A stretch of 64,000 nt of DNA from Thermoleophilia bacterium (GTDB lineage Bacteria > Actinomycetota > Thermoleophilia > Gaiellales > SKUG01), in NCBI GenBank assembly GCA_025964555.1, contig JAOPYQ010000021.1:43842-107841 (forward strand), in the 5' to 3' direction. A program made the position numbers and the translations under genes. A model generated the notes under the pieces. The model worked only from the letters and a program-made list of their open reading frames with translations. It made no database searches and was not told the origin of the DNA. Positions 8,610 to 17,831 of the stretch are shown one piece after another (positions within the stretch are counted from its first letter, which is position 1; every line of letters begins with the position of its first letter).

Positions 8610-9574
8610 GTCGCTGCCGGCGGTTCGGGCGCGGTCGCCTGCTCGAGCGGCGTGCGCAGGCCGCGCAGCCAGTCGCCCGCCGCCATGCGACGCTTGCCGG
8701 GCGGCTGCAGCTCGAGCACGTCGAGCGCGGCGTCCTTCGTGCCGATGAGCAGTCGCTCGGCGTCGTGCCAGATCGCGCCGGGGCGCCCGGCGACGGCCTC
8801 GGACGTGTCGGTCACCTGCGTGCGCCAGATCCCGAGTCGCTGCCCGTCGACGTTGAGCCATGCCCCTACGTGCGGGCTGAGCGCACGCACCTGATCGTGC
8901 AGGTCGCGCGCCTCGCGGGCCGGGTCGAGCATGCGGTCGGCCGCCGTGATCTTGTGCGCGTACGTCTCGCCGGTCTCGGGCTGCGCCTCGAACTCGAGCG
9001 TGCCGGCATCCGCTCGTTCGAGCGCATCGAACAGGATCCGCGCGCCGGCCGCCTCGAGCTTGCCGAACACCGCGCCTGCATCGTCTTCCACGCGGATCGG
9101 CACCCGCGCGCGGATCGCGATCGGGCCCGTGTCGAGGCCGGCTTCCATGCGCATGATGTCGACGCCGGTCTCGGTCTTCGCGTCCATGATCGCGCGCTCG
9201 ATCGGCGCCGCGCCGCGGTACTCCGGCAGGATCGAGCCGTGCACGTTGAGCATGAGGAAGTCGCTCAGGAGCGGCTCGCGCACCATCTGCCCGAACGCCG
9301 CCACCACGAACGTGGTGATGCCGAGCTCGCGGTACAGCTCGAGCAGGTCGTCCTCGTGCATGCGCTCGGGCTGCACGAGCCGCACGCCGCGCTCCTTCGC
9401 GAGCTCCGCAACCGGCGGGCTCGACAGCTGCTTGCCACGCCCCTTGGGGCGGTCCGGCTGCGACACCACGAGCACGAGGTCGTCACGACCGGGGCGTCCG
9501 TCGCCGGGGCCGTCGAGGAGCGCGCGCAGCATGGCGGCGCCGAAGGGTGCGGTGCCTGCGAAGCCGATCGGCAT
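8606..9574 (-). CDS. fmt: Methionyl-tRNA formyltransferase
   Basis: Fmt formylates initiator Met-tRNA with 10-formyl-tetrahydrofolate. The 322-residue protein has the family signatures LNVHGSILPEYRGAAPIERA and MRMEAGLDTGPI in its N-terminal formyltransferase domain, followed by the C-terminal tRNA-binding domain (from about residue 205). Its length is normal. It lies 18 bp downstream of def, the usual pairing of deformylase and formyltransferase, and its stop overlaps the rsmB start. The ATG at 9574 directly starts the conserved N-terminal strand. Confidence 0.95.
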   Translation of the reverse strand: MPIGFAGTAPFGAAMLRALLDGPGDGRPGRDDLVLVVSQPDRPKGRGKQLSSPPVAELAKERGVRLVQPERMHEDDLLELYRELGITTFVVAAFGQMVREPLLSDFLMLNVHGSILPEYRGAAPIERAIMDAKTETGVDIMRMEAGLDTGPIAIRARVPIRVEDDAGAVFGKLEAAGARILFDALERADAGTLEFEAQPETGETYAHKITAADRMLDPAREARDLHDQVRALSPHVGAWLNVDGQRLGIWRTQVTDTSEAVAGRPGAIWHDAERLLIGTKDAALDVLELQPPGKRRMAAGDWLRGLRTPLEQATAPEPPAAT

Positions 9575-9592
9575 GTCAGCGCACCTCGCGGA

Positions 9593-10180
9593 TCAGGGTC
9601 GCGGGCGCAGGCGCGCCATCGCGTTCGCGCGGGACTCGTCGTCCTCCACGCGGTCGATCATGAGCACGCCGTCGAGGTGGTCCATCTCGTGCTGGAACAC
9701 GCGGGCGTAGTAGTCGTCGAGCTCCCAGACCTTGTCTTCACCCGTGGCAGTCTTGGCCTCGACCTTGATCGCGCTCGGGCGTCGCACGGGAACGCGCACC
9801 TCGTCGCCGAGCGACAGGCAGCCTTCGATGTCGACGTCGGTCTCGTCGCTGCTCCAGGTGATCTTCGGATTGACGACCGCCTCGGCGGCGCCCTCCTCCG
9901 GCTGGAACGTGAACAGGCGCAGGCGCAGTCCGAGCTGCGGGGCGGCCAGTCCGATGCCGGCTGCGTCGCCCATGATGCTCGTCATGCGCTCCACGAGCGC
10001 GACGAGCTCGTCGTCGAACTCGGTGACGTCCTCGGTCGACACGCGCAGGACCGGGTCGGGGTACTGGCGCACGTGGCGAAGCGCCATCTGGCGGCGCTGC
10101 TCCTGCTCGGGCGAGAGGCGGTCGTCGCCACCCTCGTCGTGCTCGGTGCGGGATCGTCGCTTGGTTGCGGAAGAAGCCAT
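9593..10180 (-). CDS. def: Peptide deformylase
   Basis: Peptide deformylase removes the N-terminal formyl group from nascent proteins. All three metal-site motifs are present: GIGLAAPQ (residues 75-82), EGCLSL with the ligand Cys121, and HEMDH (164-168). The 195-residue chain carries a charged N-terminal extension of about 30 residues that is longer than usual. It heads the def-fmt-rsmB-ribD operon. The ATG has no Shine-Dalgarno sequence, but TAGCCT ends six bases before it, which points to a leaderless transcript and supports this start. A TTG two codons upstream is less likely. Confidence 0.95.
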   Translation of the reverse strand: MASSATKRRSRTEHDEGGDDRLSPEQEQRRQMALRHVRQYPDPVLRVSTEDVTEFDDELVALVERMTSIMGDAAGIGLAAPQLGLRLRLFTFQPEEGAAEAVVNPKITWSSDETDVDIEGCLSLGDEVRVPVRRPSAIKVEAKTATGEDKVWELDDYYARVFQHEMDHLDGVLMIDRVEDDESRANAMARLRPRP

Positions 10181-10186
10181 GCGCAA

Positions 10187-10192
10187 AGGCTA
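10187..10192 (-). promoter_or_regulatory. Leaderless -10 box of the def operon
   Basis: TAGCCT lies six bases before the def ATG, and no ribosome-binding site is present. It would drive the def-fmt-rsmB-ribD operon. Confidence 0.6.
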
Positions 10193-10234
10193 GCAGGCGG
10201 CGTGGGCGCGGAGGATCGCCCGCACCGCCGGGAG

Positions 10235-10240
10235 TAGACT
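10235..10240 (+). promoter_or_regulatory. Leaderless -10 box of the methyltransferase
   Basis: TAGACT lies six bases before the ATG at 10247. Together with the def box it forms a compact divergent promoter of about 66 bp. Confidence 0.55.
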
Positions 10241-10246
10241 CCTCAC

Positions 10247-11038
10247 ATGGACCTGACCGCGCACGCGACCCGTAACCGAGACCAGTGGAATGCGTGGGCC
10301 GGCGACTACGTCGCGTCTGCCGAGCGCAACTGGGCACCCGACGCGAAGATCACGTGGGGCATCTGGGACATCCCCGAGAGCGAGGCGAAGCTGTTCGGCC
10401 CGGCGGGGATCGAGCGCTTCTCGGGCAGCGTCGCGGTGGAGCTCGGCAGCGGTGCAGGGTACGTATCCGCGTGGCTCGCTCGCGCCGGTGCGCGCGTGAC
10501 CGGAATCGACATCTCCGACGGGCAGCTCGCCACCGCGCGCCGACTGCAGGAGCAGCACACGCTCGACAACATCACGTTCATCCAGGCGAGCGCCGAAGCC
10601 GTGCCGCTGCCGGATGCGTCGTTCGACCTGGCCATCAGCGAGTACGGCGCGTGCCTGTGGTGCGATCCGTACCTGTGGGTGCCCGAGGCGGCGCGCCTGC
10701 TCAAGCCCGGTGGCGAGCTGATCTTCCTGACCAACGGACTGCTCGCGACGCTGTGCGCGAATCCGCAGGGCATGCAGGACACCGAGCAGCTGCAGCGTCC
10801 GCTGTTCGGGCTGCACGCGGTCGAGTGGCCCCTCGACGAGGACGACAACTCCGTCGAGTTCCACCTGCCGCATGGCGCGTGGATCGACCTGTTCCATGCC
10901 AACGGCCTGCGCGTGGAGCGGCTCGTGGAGCTGCAGGCGCCTGAAGGTGCGACCACCCGCTACACGTGGGCGAACCCCGAATGGGCACGCAAGTGGCCGA
11001 GCGAAGAGGCGTGGCTGCTGCGCAAGGACCGCGCCTGA
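10247..11038 (+). CDS. Class I SAM-dependent methyltransferase
   Basis: The 263-residue product is a class I (Rossmann) methyltransferase of the Methyltransf_11 type. The SAM-binding loop is VELGSGAGYVSAWLA, followed by the acidic strand VTGIDIS and the motif SFDLAISEYG. Near residue 150, LLKPGGELIFLTNG is the usual post-motif III segment. The substrate cannot be read from sequence; a small molecule such as a quinone, sterol or antibiotic is typical for this group. It is a single gene, divergent from the def operon and convergent with the next gene (16 bp between stops). The start follows TAGACT-N6, consistent with a leaderless message. Confidence 0.85.
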   Translation: MDLTAHATRNRDQWNAWAGDYVASAERNWAPDAKITWGIWDIPESEAKLFGPAGIERFSGSVAVELGSGAGYVSAWLARAGARVTGIDISDGQLATARRLQEQHTLDNITFIQASAEAVPLPDASFDLAISEYGACLWCDPYLWVPEAARLLKPGGELIFLTNGLLATLCANPQGMQDTEQLQRPLFGLHAVEWPLDEDDNSVEFHLPHGAWIDLFHANGLRVERLVELQAPEGATTRYTWANPEWARKWPSEEAWLLRKDRA

Positions 11039-11054
11039 TCGGCGCGGAACGTGC

Positions 11055-11747
11055 CTAGGCCACCGGCGGCGGGCCGAGCGCCAGTGCGTCGCGGGCAGTC
11101 AGCGAAAGCCGCTGGACGTCGAGCTGGTTCGTCGTGCCCGTCCGCTCCGAGGTCGCCTCGACCGCACGCAGGTCGGTGACGACCTGGGCGAGCTTCGCGT
11201 ACCGCGGCTCGGCGGGGCCGATCATGGCCAGGTCGATCATCACGTTGAGCCGAAGCGCTGATGCGGGGTTGGTCGCTCCGGTCTGCGCCGCCTTCGCGTC
11301 CAGTGCCTGGAGCTCGGTGCGGATCGGGACCAGCTTGGCCTTCGTGTCGGCATTGAGCAGCGAGCTTGCAGCGAGCACGTCGAGACGGCCGCGAATCTGC
11401 GTGTAGGGCGTCGTGAAGCCCGCTCCCCCACCCTGGATGACGACGCCCTTGCCGGGCGGCATCTGGATGGGCCCGCCGCCGCCGACGTCGCCGCCCTGCA
11501 TCGACGCGATCGCCTTGCCGAGGAGTGCGACCGCATCGGTCAGCTGCTTGAGGAGACCGGACAGGTCGCCGACGCCGACTGCGGTCGCGGGCGTGGTCGC
11601 GGTGGTGGTCGCGGCGGCCGTGGTGCCCCCGCCGCTCGCGCCAGCGACATCCGTCGCAGCAGCGCCGCCACCCGACATCGGGGCCGGGGTCGCTGCCTTC
11701 ATGGGCGGCATCGCCGCTCCGCCGCCTGCACCTACTGCGTCACACAT
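11055..11747 (-). CDS. Gly/Ala/Thr-rich protein with amphipathic helix (family A)
   Basis: The function is not recognised. The 230-residue protein starts with about 60 residues of Gly, Ala, Thr and Met, then the helix GLLKQLTDAVALLGKAIASM (64-83) and a second helical domain (about 110-230) containing LNVMIDLAMIG and LSLTARDALALG. The N-terminal layout recurs in the proteins at 33527-34354, 45656-46396 and 63156-63875, which have different C-termini. The ATG is preceded by AGGGACG with five bases of spacing, identical to two of those paralogs. There is no signal peptide or membrane span. The shared N-terminus may be a targeting or assembly module; that is inference. Confidence 0.75.
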   Translation of the reverse strand: MCDAVGAGGGAAMPPMKAATPAPMSGGGAAATDVAGASGGGTTAAATTTATTPATAVGVGDLSGLLKQLTDAVALLGKAIASMQGGDVGGGGPIQMPPGKGVVIQGGGAGFTTPYTQIRGRLDVLAASSLLNADTKAKLVPIRTELQALDAKAAQTGATNPASALRLNVMIDLAMIGPAEPRYAKLAQVVTDLRAVEATSERTGTTNQLDVQRLSLTARDALALGPPPVA

Positions 11748-11752
11748 CTCTT

Positions 11753-11759
11753 CGTCCCT
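11753..11759 (-). promoter_or_regulatory. RBS AGGGACG of a family A gene
   Basis: AGGGACG-N5-ATG on the minus strand. The same seven bases with the same spacing precede the genes starting at 46396 and 63156, which fixes the start at 11747. Confidence 0.65.
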
Positions 11760-11882
11760 GGTTCGATCGTGGCGTGTCCGTACTCGTCCACGTCCACTGA
11801 ACCACGGGATGCGCGATCCGGCCAGCGTGTGGCCCGATCACCTGCCGGATTGCTGCGATCCCGCCGCGGGCATCGCTGCCCC

Positions 11883-12353
11883 ATGCGGACCTTTGACCTG
11901 CGCGACCCCGAATTCACCATCGACGAGTCCGAGCCGGAGCGCTTCCACGTCGGCATGGTGCGCCCCGGCAGCTCGCTCGGTGCGAAGCACACGGGCATCT
12001 CGATGTACGAGATCCCGCCCGGCAAGGCGGTGTGCCCGCTGCACTGGGAAGCCGGCGACGAGGAGTGGGCGATGTCGGTCGACGGCCCGATGTGGGTGCG
12101 CGACGACGACGGCACGCATCGCGTCGAGGCGTTCCAGCTCGTGTTCTTCCCGCGCGGCCCCGAGGGCGTGCACCAGATCCTCAACGACGGCGACGCCACC
12201 GTGCGCGTACTGATGTTCGGCGAGATCGCCACGCTGGGCGCATCGTTCTACCCGGACAGCAACAAGGTCGGGATCTGGACCGGCACCGAGTCGGCGGACG
12301 GGCTGTTCGTGCATTCCACGGCCGTCCCGTACTTCCATGGCGAACCGGGCTAG
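11883..12353 (+). CDS. Small cupin-domain protein
   Basis: The 156-residue product is a single cupin (double-stranded beta-helix) domain. The metal-site pattern is reduced to PGKAVCPLHWEAGDEEW in motif 1 and PRGPEGVHQILNDGD in motif 2, with His and Glu at the expected spacing. Function cannot be assigned; such proteins can be isomerases, dioxygenases or sugar-binding proteins. The start is the first ATG that leads into the fold; longer frames upstream are low-information sequence overlapping the divergent gene's promoter. Its TAG stop and the priA stop on the other strand share the same CTAG. Confidence 0.8.
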   Translation: MRTFDLRDPEFTIDESEPERFHVGMVRPGSSLGAKHTGISMYEIPPGKAVCPLHWEAGDEEWAMSVDGPMWVRDDDGTHRVEAFQLVFFPRGPEGVHQILNDGDATVRVLMFGEIATLGASFYPDSNKVGIWTGTESADGLFVHSTAVPYFHGEPG

Positions 12354-14683
12354 ACGAGCGACTGCGGGTCCACGTCGAGCACGACGCGCACGTCGGCCCT
12401 GCGGCGATCGGCCTCGGTGGTCTTGAGGAAGCGTCGCACGGCGCTCGCCACGTCGACGGCGCGATGCGTTCCGACCACCACCTGCGCACGCTCGCGATCG
12501 TTGATGCGCAGCAGGCGCGCCGGGCCGAGCACCGTTCCGGCGTCGAGCTGGCGCATGCCCTGCGCGATCGCCGTCGCCCACTGGTCGCGCGGCCCTTCCG
12601 ACCGCGCCGACACCAGCACTCGCACCATCCGCGAGTACGGCGGGAAGCCGTGCTCCTTCCGCTCCCGCAGCTCGCGCTGCAGGAAGCCGTCGACGTCGTG
12701 GCTGCGGGCGAACGACAGGAACGCGTGCGCGGGATCCCACGTCTGCAGGATCACCTTCGCGTGCTCGGCTGTCGCGGCGCTGCGACCCGCGCGCCCGGCG
12801 AGCTGCGCGACGAGGCTGAACGCCCGCTCCTCCGCACGGAAGTCGGGAATCGCGAGCGCGGCATCCGCATCCACGACCACCGCGAGCTCCACGTCCGGGA
12901 AGTCGTGCCCCTTGGCGACCATCTGCGTGCCGGTGAGGATCGACGGTCCGGGTTCGTTGAACGCGTCCAGGATCGTGGCGACCGCGCCGCGCGTTCGTAC
13001 CGCGTCCGCGTCGAGGCGGTGCACGGGTGTGGACGGCCACCGCTCGCTGAGCAGCGCCTCGATGCGTTCGGTACCCGCTCCCATGCGCGCGATGTCACTC
13101 GATCGACATTCGGGACACTGCTCCGGGACCTGCTCGTCGTGTCCGCAGTGGTGGCATGTCAGTCGCTGGCGTCGCGCGACGTGTCCGTGGATGACGAGTG
13201 ACACGTCGCACTTGTCGCACCGGAACGTGTGCCCGCAGCCGCGACAGTGCAGCGCCACGGCGTAGCCGCGCCGGTTGTGGAGCACGATCACTTTACGGCC
13301 GCGGCGCAGGGTCGCGTCGATCGCATCCTGCACGGGCGTCGAGAGCGGGTAGTCGTCGTGGTGGTCGCGCAGGTCGACGAGCTCCACCGGCGCGAGCCGA
13401 CCACCTCCCGGTCGTTCGCGCATGACGACGTGGCGCTTGATGCCGTGCCAGCTCTCCGGGCGCGGCGTTGCGCTGCCCAGCACCAGCCGCGCGCCCTCGG
13501 TGACCGCGCGGCGATACGCGACGCGGCGCGCGTCGTAGCGCGGATCCGAATCCTGCTTGTAGGAACCGTCGTGTTCCTCGTCCACGACGAGCACGCCGAG
13601 CGGCTGCACCGGTGCGAACACCGCCGAACGTGGCCCGACCACGACCCGCGCCTCCCCGCGAGCGATGCGTTCGTGCGCGGCGGCGCGCTGCGCCTTGGTC
13701 ATCGCCGAGTGCAGCACCTCGACGATGCCGGGGAAGCGCAGCAGGAAGCGGCGCGCGGTCTGCGGCGTGAGCGCGATCTCGGGCACGAGCACGATCGCGC
13801 CCTTGCCGTCGGCGAGCGCACGCGCGATCGCCTCGAGGTACACCTCGGTCTTGCCGGAGCCGGTGATGCCCACGAGCAGCGTCGCGGGGTCATCCGCGAG
13901 GTCGTCACCCTCGCCCTCTCCTTCGCCCCAGATCCGGTCGACGGCGTCCAGCTGTGCCTTCGTGAGCTCCACGAGCGAGCCGCCCGCGGCGGCCGCCTTC
14001 GCCGCGGCGACGATGTCGGCTCCGAGGTCCCCGTCGCCTTCCGCGTCGGAGTCGAGCTCGTCGAGGAACTGCTCCTCGATCGCGAGCACGCCCGCTTCGG
14101 CGAGCTTGCCGATCGTTCCGCGCGTCGTACCCACGCGTTCGAGCAGCGGTGCGAGCGCGGTCCACGCGCCGGGCACGCGCTCGGCGATCTCGCGCTGACG
14201 CTTGGTCAGGTCCGAGCCGCGCAGGTCGTCGACGAGTCGACGCACGGCCTGCTGGCGGCGGCGGTTCGGTACCGCGCTCGCGCGCGCCTGGGCGGCGAAG
14301 CGGGGCCCCACCACCAGCGCGAGGGCCATCGTCTTCGCGCACCCGTACTGGTCGGCGAGCCACTCCGCGAGGCGCACGAGTGGCGCAGGCACGGGCGGTG
14401 CGTCGACGATGCGCGCCACCGGCTTGAGCGTCACTCCGGGCGGGGGCGTGACGTCGAGCGCGGCGACGATGCCCACGCGCGCGGCGTTGCCGACCGGTAC
14501 CTCGACGATCGTGCCGACCGCCACGTCAGCAGCGAACTCGTCGGGCAGGCCGTACGTGAACGGGTCGTCGAACGAGCGCGTCGGCACGAGTGGATAGACC
14601 GCGACCGCGCTCGACATCGGCACCGTCGGCGCTGCCGGCGTCACGGGCGCCTCCTCGGCGGGCATGTCGAAGAGCGCATCCAC
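12350..14683 (-). CDS. priA: Primosomal protein N' (replication restart helicase)
   Basis: PriA is the superfamily 2 helicase that reloads the replisome at collapsed forks. The 777-residue protein has an N-terminal 3'-DNA-binding domain (SRSFDDPFTYGLP region), Walker A GITGSGKTEVY, the DEEH box, motif GSATPRPES, and the two-zinc cysteine cluster (CRGCGHTFRCDKC, then CHHCG and CPEC). GTQMVAKGHDFPDV and QLAGRAGR complete the helicase core. Many actinobacterial PriA proteins are described as having degenerate ATPase motifs; here the visible motifs look intact. The GTG at 14683 is seven bases downstream of TATCGT; a GTG three codons upstream is an alternative. It follows the SRPBCC gene after 33 bp. 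Confidence 0.95.
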   Translation of the reverse strand: MDALFDMPAEEAPVTPAAPTVPMSSAVAVYPLVPTRSFDDPFTYGLPDEFAADVAVGTIVEVPVGNAARVGIVAALDVTPPPGVTLKPVARIVDAPPVPAPLVRLAEWLADQYGCAKTMALALVVGPRFAAQARASAVPNRRRQQAVRRLVDDLRGSDLTKRQREIAERVPGAWTALAPLLERVGTTRGTIGKLAEAGVLAIEEQFLDELDSDAEGDGDLGADIVAAAKAAAAGGSLVELTKAQLDAVDRIWGEGEGEGDDLADDPATLLVGITGSGKTEVYLEAIARALADGKGAIVLVPEIALTPQTARRFLLRFPGIVEVLHSAMTKAQRAAAHERIARGEARVVVGPRSAVFAPVQPLGVLVVDEEHDGSYKQDSDPRYDARRVAYRRAVTEGARLVLGSATPRPESWHGIKRHVVMRERPGGGRLAPVELVDLRDHHDDYPLSTPVQDAIDATLRRGRKVIVLHNRRGYAVALHCRGCGHTFRCDKCDVSLVIHGHVARRQRLTCHHCGHDEQVPEQCPECRSSDIARMGAGTERIEALLSERWPSTPVHRLDADAVRTRGAVATILDAFNEPGPSILTGTQMVAKGHDFPDVELAVVVDADAALAIPDFRAEERAFSLVAQLAGRAGRSAATAEHAKVILQTWDPAHAFLSFARSHDVDGFLQRELRERKEHGFPPYSRMVRVLVSARSEGPRDQWATAIAQGMRQLDAGTVLGPARLLRINDRERAQVVVGTHRAVDVASAVRRFLKTTEADRRRADVRVVLDVDPQSLV

Positions 14684-14690
14684 GGCGCAC

Positions 14691-14696
14691 ACGATA
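14691..14696 (-). promoter_or_regulatory. Leaderless -10 box of priA
   Basis: TATCGT is followed by seven bases and GTG. It supports the GTG at 14683 over the one at 14692, which would overlap the box. Confidence 0.5.
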
Positions 14697-14716
14697 GCCG
14701 ACCCGGACCGTGTCGG

Positions 14717-15664
14717 TCAGGACGTCGGAATCGGCGCACCCGACGGGTAGCCGCGCGCGACGTAGGCGTCGTAGCGAGCCTCCCACTCGGGCGTTCGCCC
14801 CGCGGCGACCGGCGCTGCCTTCGGGTTGCCGAGCAGCCGCGCGAACGCGTCGAGGCACACGTGCCAACCGGCAGCCGTGCGGGCGATCGCGTCGGCCGGC
14901 TCGCTCATGACATGCGTGAACGTGAACAGCGTGACCGGACCCGCGTCGCTCGTCAGCGCGACGACGTCGAGGCCGATCGTGTCATCGCCCCAGTCGAACG
15001 AGAGCCGGGTCGGAACCTCGAGCTCCCGCACCTCGCCCGTCAGCTGCAGGTCCGGCCCGAAGTCGAACGACATCGCGGCGCCGGCCGCGAGCTCGTCGAA
15101 CGCCACCGTGCACGGAAACCATCCCGAGAAGCCGTCGGGCGTCGCGGCCAGGTTCCACACGCGTTCAGCCGGAACGTCGAAGCGGCGGAAGAACCGCACG
15201 ACCGGGCGCCCGTCGTGGCTGAGGACGACGGCCTGCTCGTGCGCGTCGCGCTCCTCGACGAAGTGGCCGTCCAGGTGCGTCGCGAGCCGCCCGAGGTAGA
15301 CCTGCCAGCCCATCGCGTGCTGCTCGGCGGTGCCGGCGGAGTCCACGAACGCATGCTGGAACACGAGCCGCGTGGTGGCATCGTCCACCGATTCGAGCTC
15401 GATGCGGTACCGCTCGCGGCCCCACTCCCAGGCGATGACGCTCGGCTCCTGCAGGCGCGTGACTCGCACGGTCTGGCCGCCGACGTCGAGGTCCTCGCCC
15501 AGCTTCGGGGCCCATCCGAGGCGATCGACGAACCAGCGCTCCAGCTGGTCCGGCTCGGACACGGCGCGCCACACCTGATCGACGGGGTGCGCCAGTTCGC
15601 GCTCGATGCGCACCGTGGGGCGTCCCGCCAGTGCTGCTTCCTCGATCGTCGGGTCGAGCGACAC
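14717..15664 (-). CDS. Tandem SRPBCC / AHSA1-like protein
   Basis: The 315-residue protein contains two consecutive SRPBCC (START-like) domains. Repeat 1 begins with RIERELAHPVDQVWRAVSEP and repeat 2 with VRFFRRFDVPAERVWNLAAT. Each is followed by a WFxx segment and the TRLVFQHAF or TLFTFTHVM strand typical of the activator-of-Hsp90 homolog 1-like family. Ligand and role are unknown; the family binds hydrophobic molecules or acts in stress and toxin resistance. It lies between metK and priA, 17 bp after metK, and is probably co-transcribed with it. The GTG start is the first codon leading into the fold and has only a weak purine-rich site. Confidence 0.8.
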   Translation of the reverse strand: MSLDPTIEEAALAGRPTVRIERELAHPVDQVWRAVSEPDQLERWFVDRLGWAPKLGEDLDVGGQTVRVTRLQEPSVIAWEWGRERYRIELESVDDATTRLVFQHAFVDSAGTAEQHAMGWQVYLGRLATHLDGHFVEERDAHEQAVVLSHDGRPVVRFFRRFDVPAERVWNLAATPDGFSGWFPCTVAFDELAAGAAMSFDFGPDLQLTGEVRELEVPTRLSFDWGDDTIGLDVVALTSDAGPVTLFTFTHVMSEPADAIARTAAGWHVCLDAFARLLGNPKAAPVAAGRTPEWEARYDAYVARGYPSGAPIPTS

Positions 15665-15680
15665 GGTGCTGCTCGCCCGG

Positions 15681-16925
15681 CTAGGCCGTGACGATGAGGT
15701 TCGCCGCTGCTGCCTTGAGCTCCTCGACGCGGTCGAGCGCCTCCCACGGCAGGTCCAGGTCGGGGCGACCGAAGTGACCGTACGCCGCGGTCTGGCGGTA
15801 GATCGGTCGGCGCAGGTCGAGCCGCTCGATGATCGCTGCCGGGCGCAGGTCGAACACGTCGCGGATCGCCTGCTCGATGTGCACGTGGTCGATCGTGCCG
15901 GTACCGAAGGTGTTGACGTTGAGGCTGACGGGGCGCGCGACGCCGATCGCGTACGCGACCTGCACCTCGCACCGTCGGGCGAAGCCCGCGGCGACGACGT
16001 TCTTGGCGACCCAGCGCGCGGCGTACGCGGCGGAGCGGTCGACCTTTGTCGCGTCCTTGCCGCTGAACGCGCCACCGCCGTGGTGGGCGGAGCCGCCGTA
16101 GGTGTCGACGATGATCTTGCGGCCGGTGAGGCCGGCGTCCGCGTGCGGGCCACCGAGCACGAACACGCCCGTGGGGTTCACGTACACGGTGATCTCGTCG
16201 CGCCACCAGTCACCGAGCACCGGCTTGATGACGTGCTCGAGCACGTCCGCGCGGATGCGGCCCTCGCTCGTGAGCACCTCGCCGTCGTGCGTGCGCGCGT
16301 GCTGCGTCGACACGACGACCGTCTCCACCGAGACGGGCGTGTTGCTGGAGTCGTACTTGACGGTGACCTGTGCCTTGCCGTCGGGGCGAAGGTAGGGGAT
16401 GTCGCCGGAGCGGCGCACCTCGGCGAGGCGGCGCGTGAGGCCGTGCGCGAGCGTGATCGGCAGCGGCATGAGCTCGGGCGTCTCGTCGACCGCGTAGCCG
16501 AACATCATGCCCTGGTCGCCGGCACCGAACTGGTCGTACTCGCGTTCCTTCGCGTCGTCGGAGGCGCCCTCGTTGCGCAGCTCCCAGCCCTCGTCGACGC
16601 CCTGCGCGATGTCGCGGCTCTGCTCGTCGATCGCGACCAGCACGCCGGCGGTGCGGCCGTCGAAGCCGACCTTGGAGCTGTCGTAGCCGATGCTCAGCAC
16701 CGCGTCGCGCACGATCTGCTGCACGTCGACGTAGCTGCTCGTGGTGATCTCGCCACCGACGACCACGAGGCCGGTCGTCACGAACGTCTCACACGCCACG
16801 CGAGCCAGCGGATCCTCGGTGAGGATGGCATCCAGCACCGAGTCGCTTATCTGGTCGGCCATCTTGTCGGGGTGGCCTTCGGTGACCGACTCGGACGTGA
16901 AGAGGTAGTCGTTCGGGATCGACAC
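15681..16925 (-). CDS. metK: S-adenosylmethionine synthetase
   Basis: MetK makes SAM from methionine and ATP. The 414-residue protein shows the N-terminal [19 protein letters not shown], the ATP-binding [12 protein letters not shown] and the P-loop-like [18 protein letters not shown], all intact. Length is normal. The GTG start is preceded by AAGGAG with seven bases of spacing, a strong ribosome-binding site unlike the leaderless neighbours. A TAGGCT box at 16986-16991 would give a leader of about 55 nt. No SAM riboswitch consensus was recognised in that leader. Confidence 0.96.
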   Translation of the reverse strand: MSIPNDYLFTSESVTEGHPDKMADQISDSVLDAILTEDPLARVACETFVTTGLVVVGGEITTSSYVDVQQIVRDAVLSIGYDSSKVGFDGRTAGVLVAIDEQSRDIAQGVDEGWELRNEGASDDAKEREYDQFGAGDQGMMFGYAVDETPELMPLPITLAHGLTRRLAEVRRSGDIPYLRPDGKAQVTVKYDSSNTPVSVETVVVSTQHARTHDGEVLTSEGRIRADVLEHVIKPVLGDWWRDEITVYVNPTGVFVLGGPHADAGLTGRKIIVDTYGGSAHHGGGAFSGKDATKVDRSAAYAARWVAKNVVAAGFARRCEVQVAYAIGVARPVSLNVNTFGTGTIDHVHIEQAIRDVFDLRPAAIIERLDLRRPIYRQTAAYGHFGRPDLDLPWEALDRVEELKAAAANLIVTA

Positions 16926-16985
16926 GCGCGCGCTCCTTGTTCGTCCGCGGTCACCCTCGTGGTGCCGCGACCTGACGCTCGAGGG

Positions 16986-16991
16986 AGCCTA
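16986..16991 (-). promoter_or_regulatory. Candidate -10 box of metK
   Basis: TAGGCT on the minus strand, about 60 bases upstream of the GTG. It leaves room for a leader carrying the AAGGAG ribosome-binding site. Confidence 0.4.
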
Positions 16992-17048
16992 TCAACGAAC
17001 GTATGCGGGTCCGGGTGGTACACCGCGCAGCTCTTCGGATGTCCGATG

Positions 17049-17831
17049 TCAGCGCTCGGAAATGGTTCCGGGCGAATCGGGTGCGTCGTCGGGATCCGCG
17101 TCGCGGCGACGTTCGAACGAGCCGGAGCTCGTGACCATGTCGCTGATGATCCGCTTCCCCGACGCGAGCGCGCGATCGACGGCGGCGAGGCCGGCCTCGG
17201 TCTGTCCCGTCTGCAGGGAGAGCTTGGCGACGGCCAGGTCCTGCACGACGTCGTCGTTGAGCTCGAACGCGCGCTGACGCGTGAGCTGCGCCTCGGCGCG
17301 CCGACGAGCCGCGCGCTCTGCATGGAGCCCGGATACCGTGGACTGCACGGCGGTGCCGACGAGCGTCCCGACGACGCCGTACATGAGCGCGCGCCGCAGC
17401 TCGGTGTCCGGGTAGAGGGACTCTGGGCCCAGGAACGCAGGAAGCGCAATGGCGGCGGTGGCGGCGAACACCGAGACGGCCAGCCCCGCACGCGAGCCGT
17501 AGAGGGCTGCCCAGAGCACTGTGAGCATGATGAGCGGCGAGTAGCCTGCGTTGCTCCCCTCCGTGCCGTGACGCAGCATCGCGACCACGCCGAGCCAGAC
17601 AACGCCGGGAACCGCTGCGAGCAGGCTCGGGATTCGGATCCACGGCAGCGCGAACACCGAGATCACGATGACGATGTTGAGCGCACCGGCGACGGCGAGC
17701 AGCCCCGGATGGCGTGGGTCGGTCGTGAGCGGGAGCAGCACCCAGCCGAGCACCATCGTGGCGAGGAACGGCCAGGTGCGCGCCAGCAGGAATTCGCGCT
17801 GGAACGGATGGTCGTAGTCGTAGCTGGTCAC
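17049..17831 (-). CDS. Membrane sensor with degenerate HisKA_3-like domain and no ATPase
   Basis: The 260-residue protein has about six transmembrane helices (residues 20-185), then an Arg/Ala-rich linker and a helix resembling the dimerisation and phosphotransfer domain of NarL-family kinases. Where those kinases read ELHD this protein reads ELNDDVVQDLAVAKLSL, so the phospho-accepting histidine is replaced by Asn. It ends soon after with no HATPase domain; the last 25 residues are charged and disordered. The GTG overlaps the stop of the receiver gene (GTGA), so the two are coupled. It cannot be a conventional kinase and may sense a signal and bind or sequester the receiver (inference). Confidence 0.75.
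   Translation of the reverse strand: MTSYDYDHPFQREFLLARTWPFLATMVLGWVLLPLTTDPRHPGLLAVAGALNIVIVISVFALPWIRIPSLLAAVPGVVWLGVVAMLRHGTEGSNAGYSPLIMLTVLWAALYGSRAGLAVSVFAATAAIALPAFLGPESLYPDTELRRALMYGVVGTLVGTAVQSTVSGLHAERAARRRAEAQLTRQRAFELNDDVVQDLAVAKLSLQTGQTEAGLAAVDRALASGKRIISDMVTSSGSFERRRDADPDDAPDSPGTISER

Noticed and set aside
8610..8861. N-terminal extension of rsmB
   Set aside because: The extension is Arg/Ala-rich, lies inside fmt and would break the GTGA coupling; the GTG at 8609 is preferred.
16926..17048. SAM riboswitch upstream of metK
   Set aside because: A CCCTCG/CGAGGG pairing exists, but no SAM-I, SAM-II or SAM-IV core sequence is recognisable, and the likely -10 box would cut the stem.
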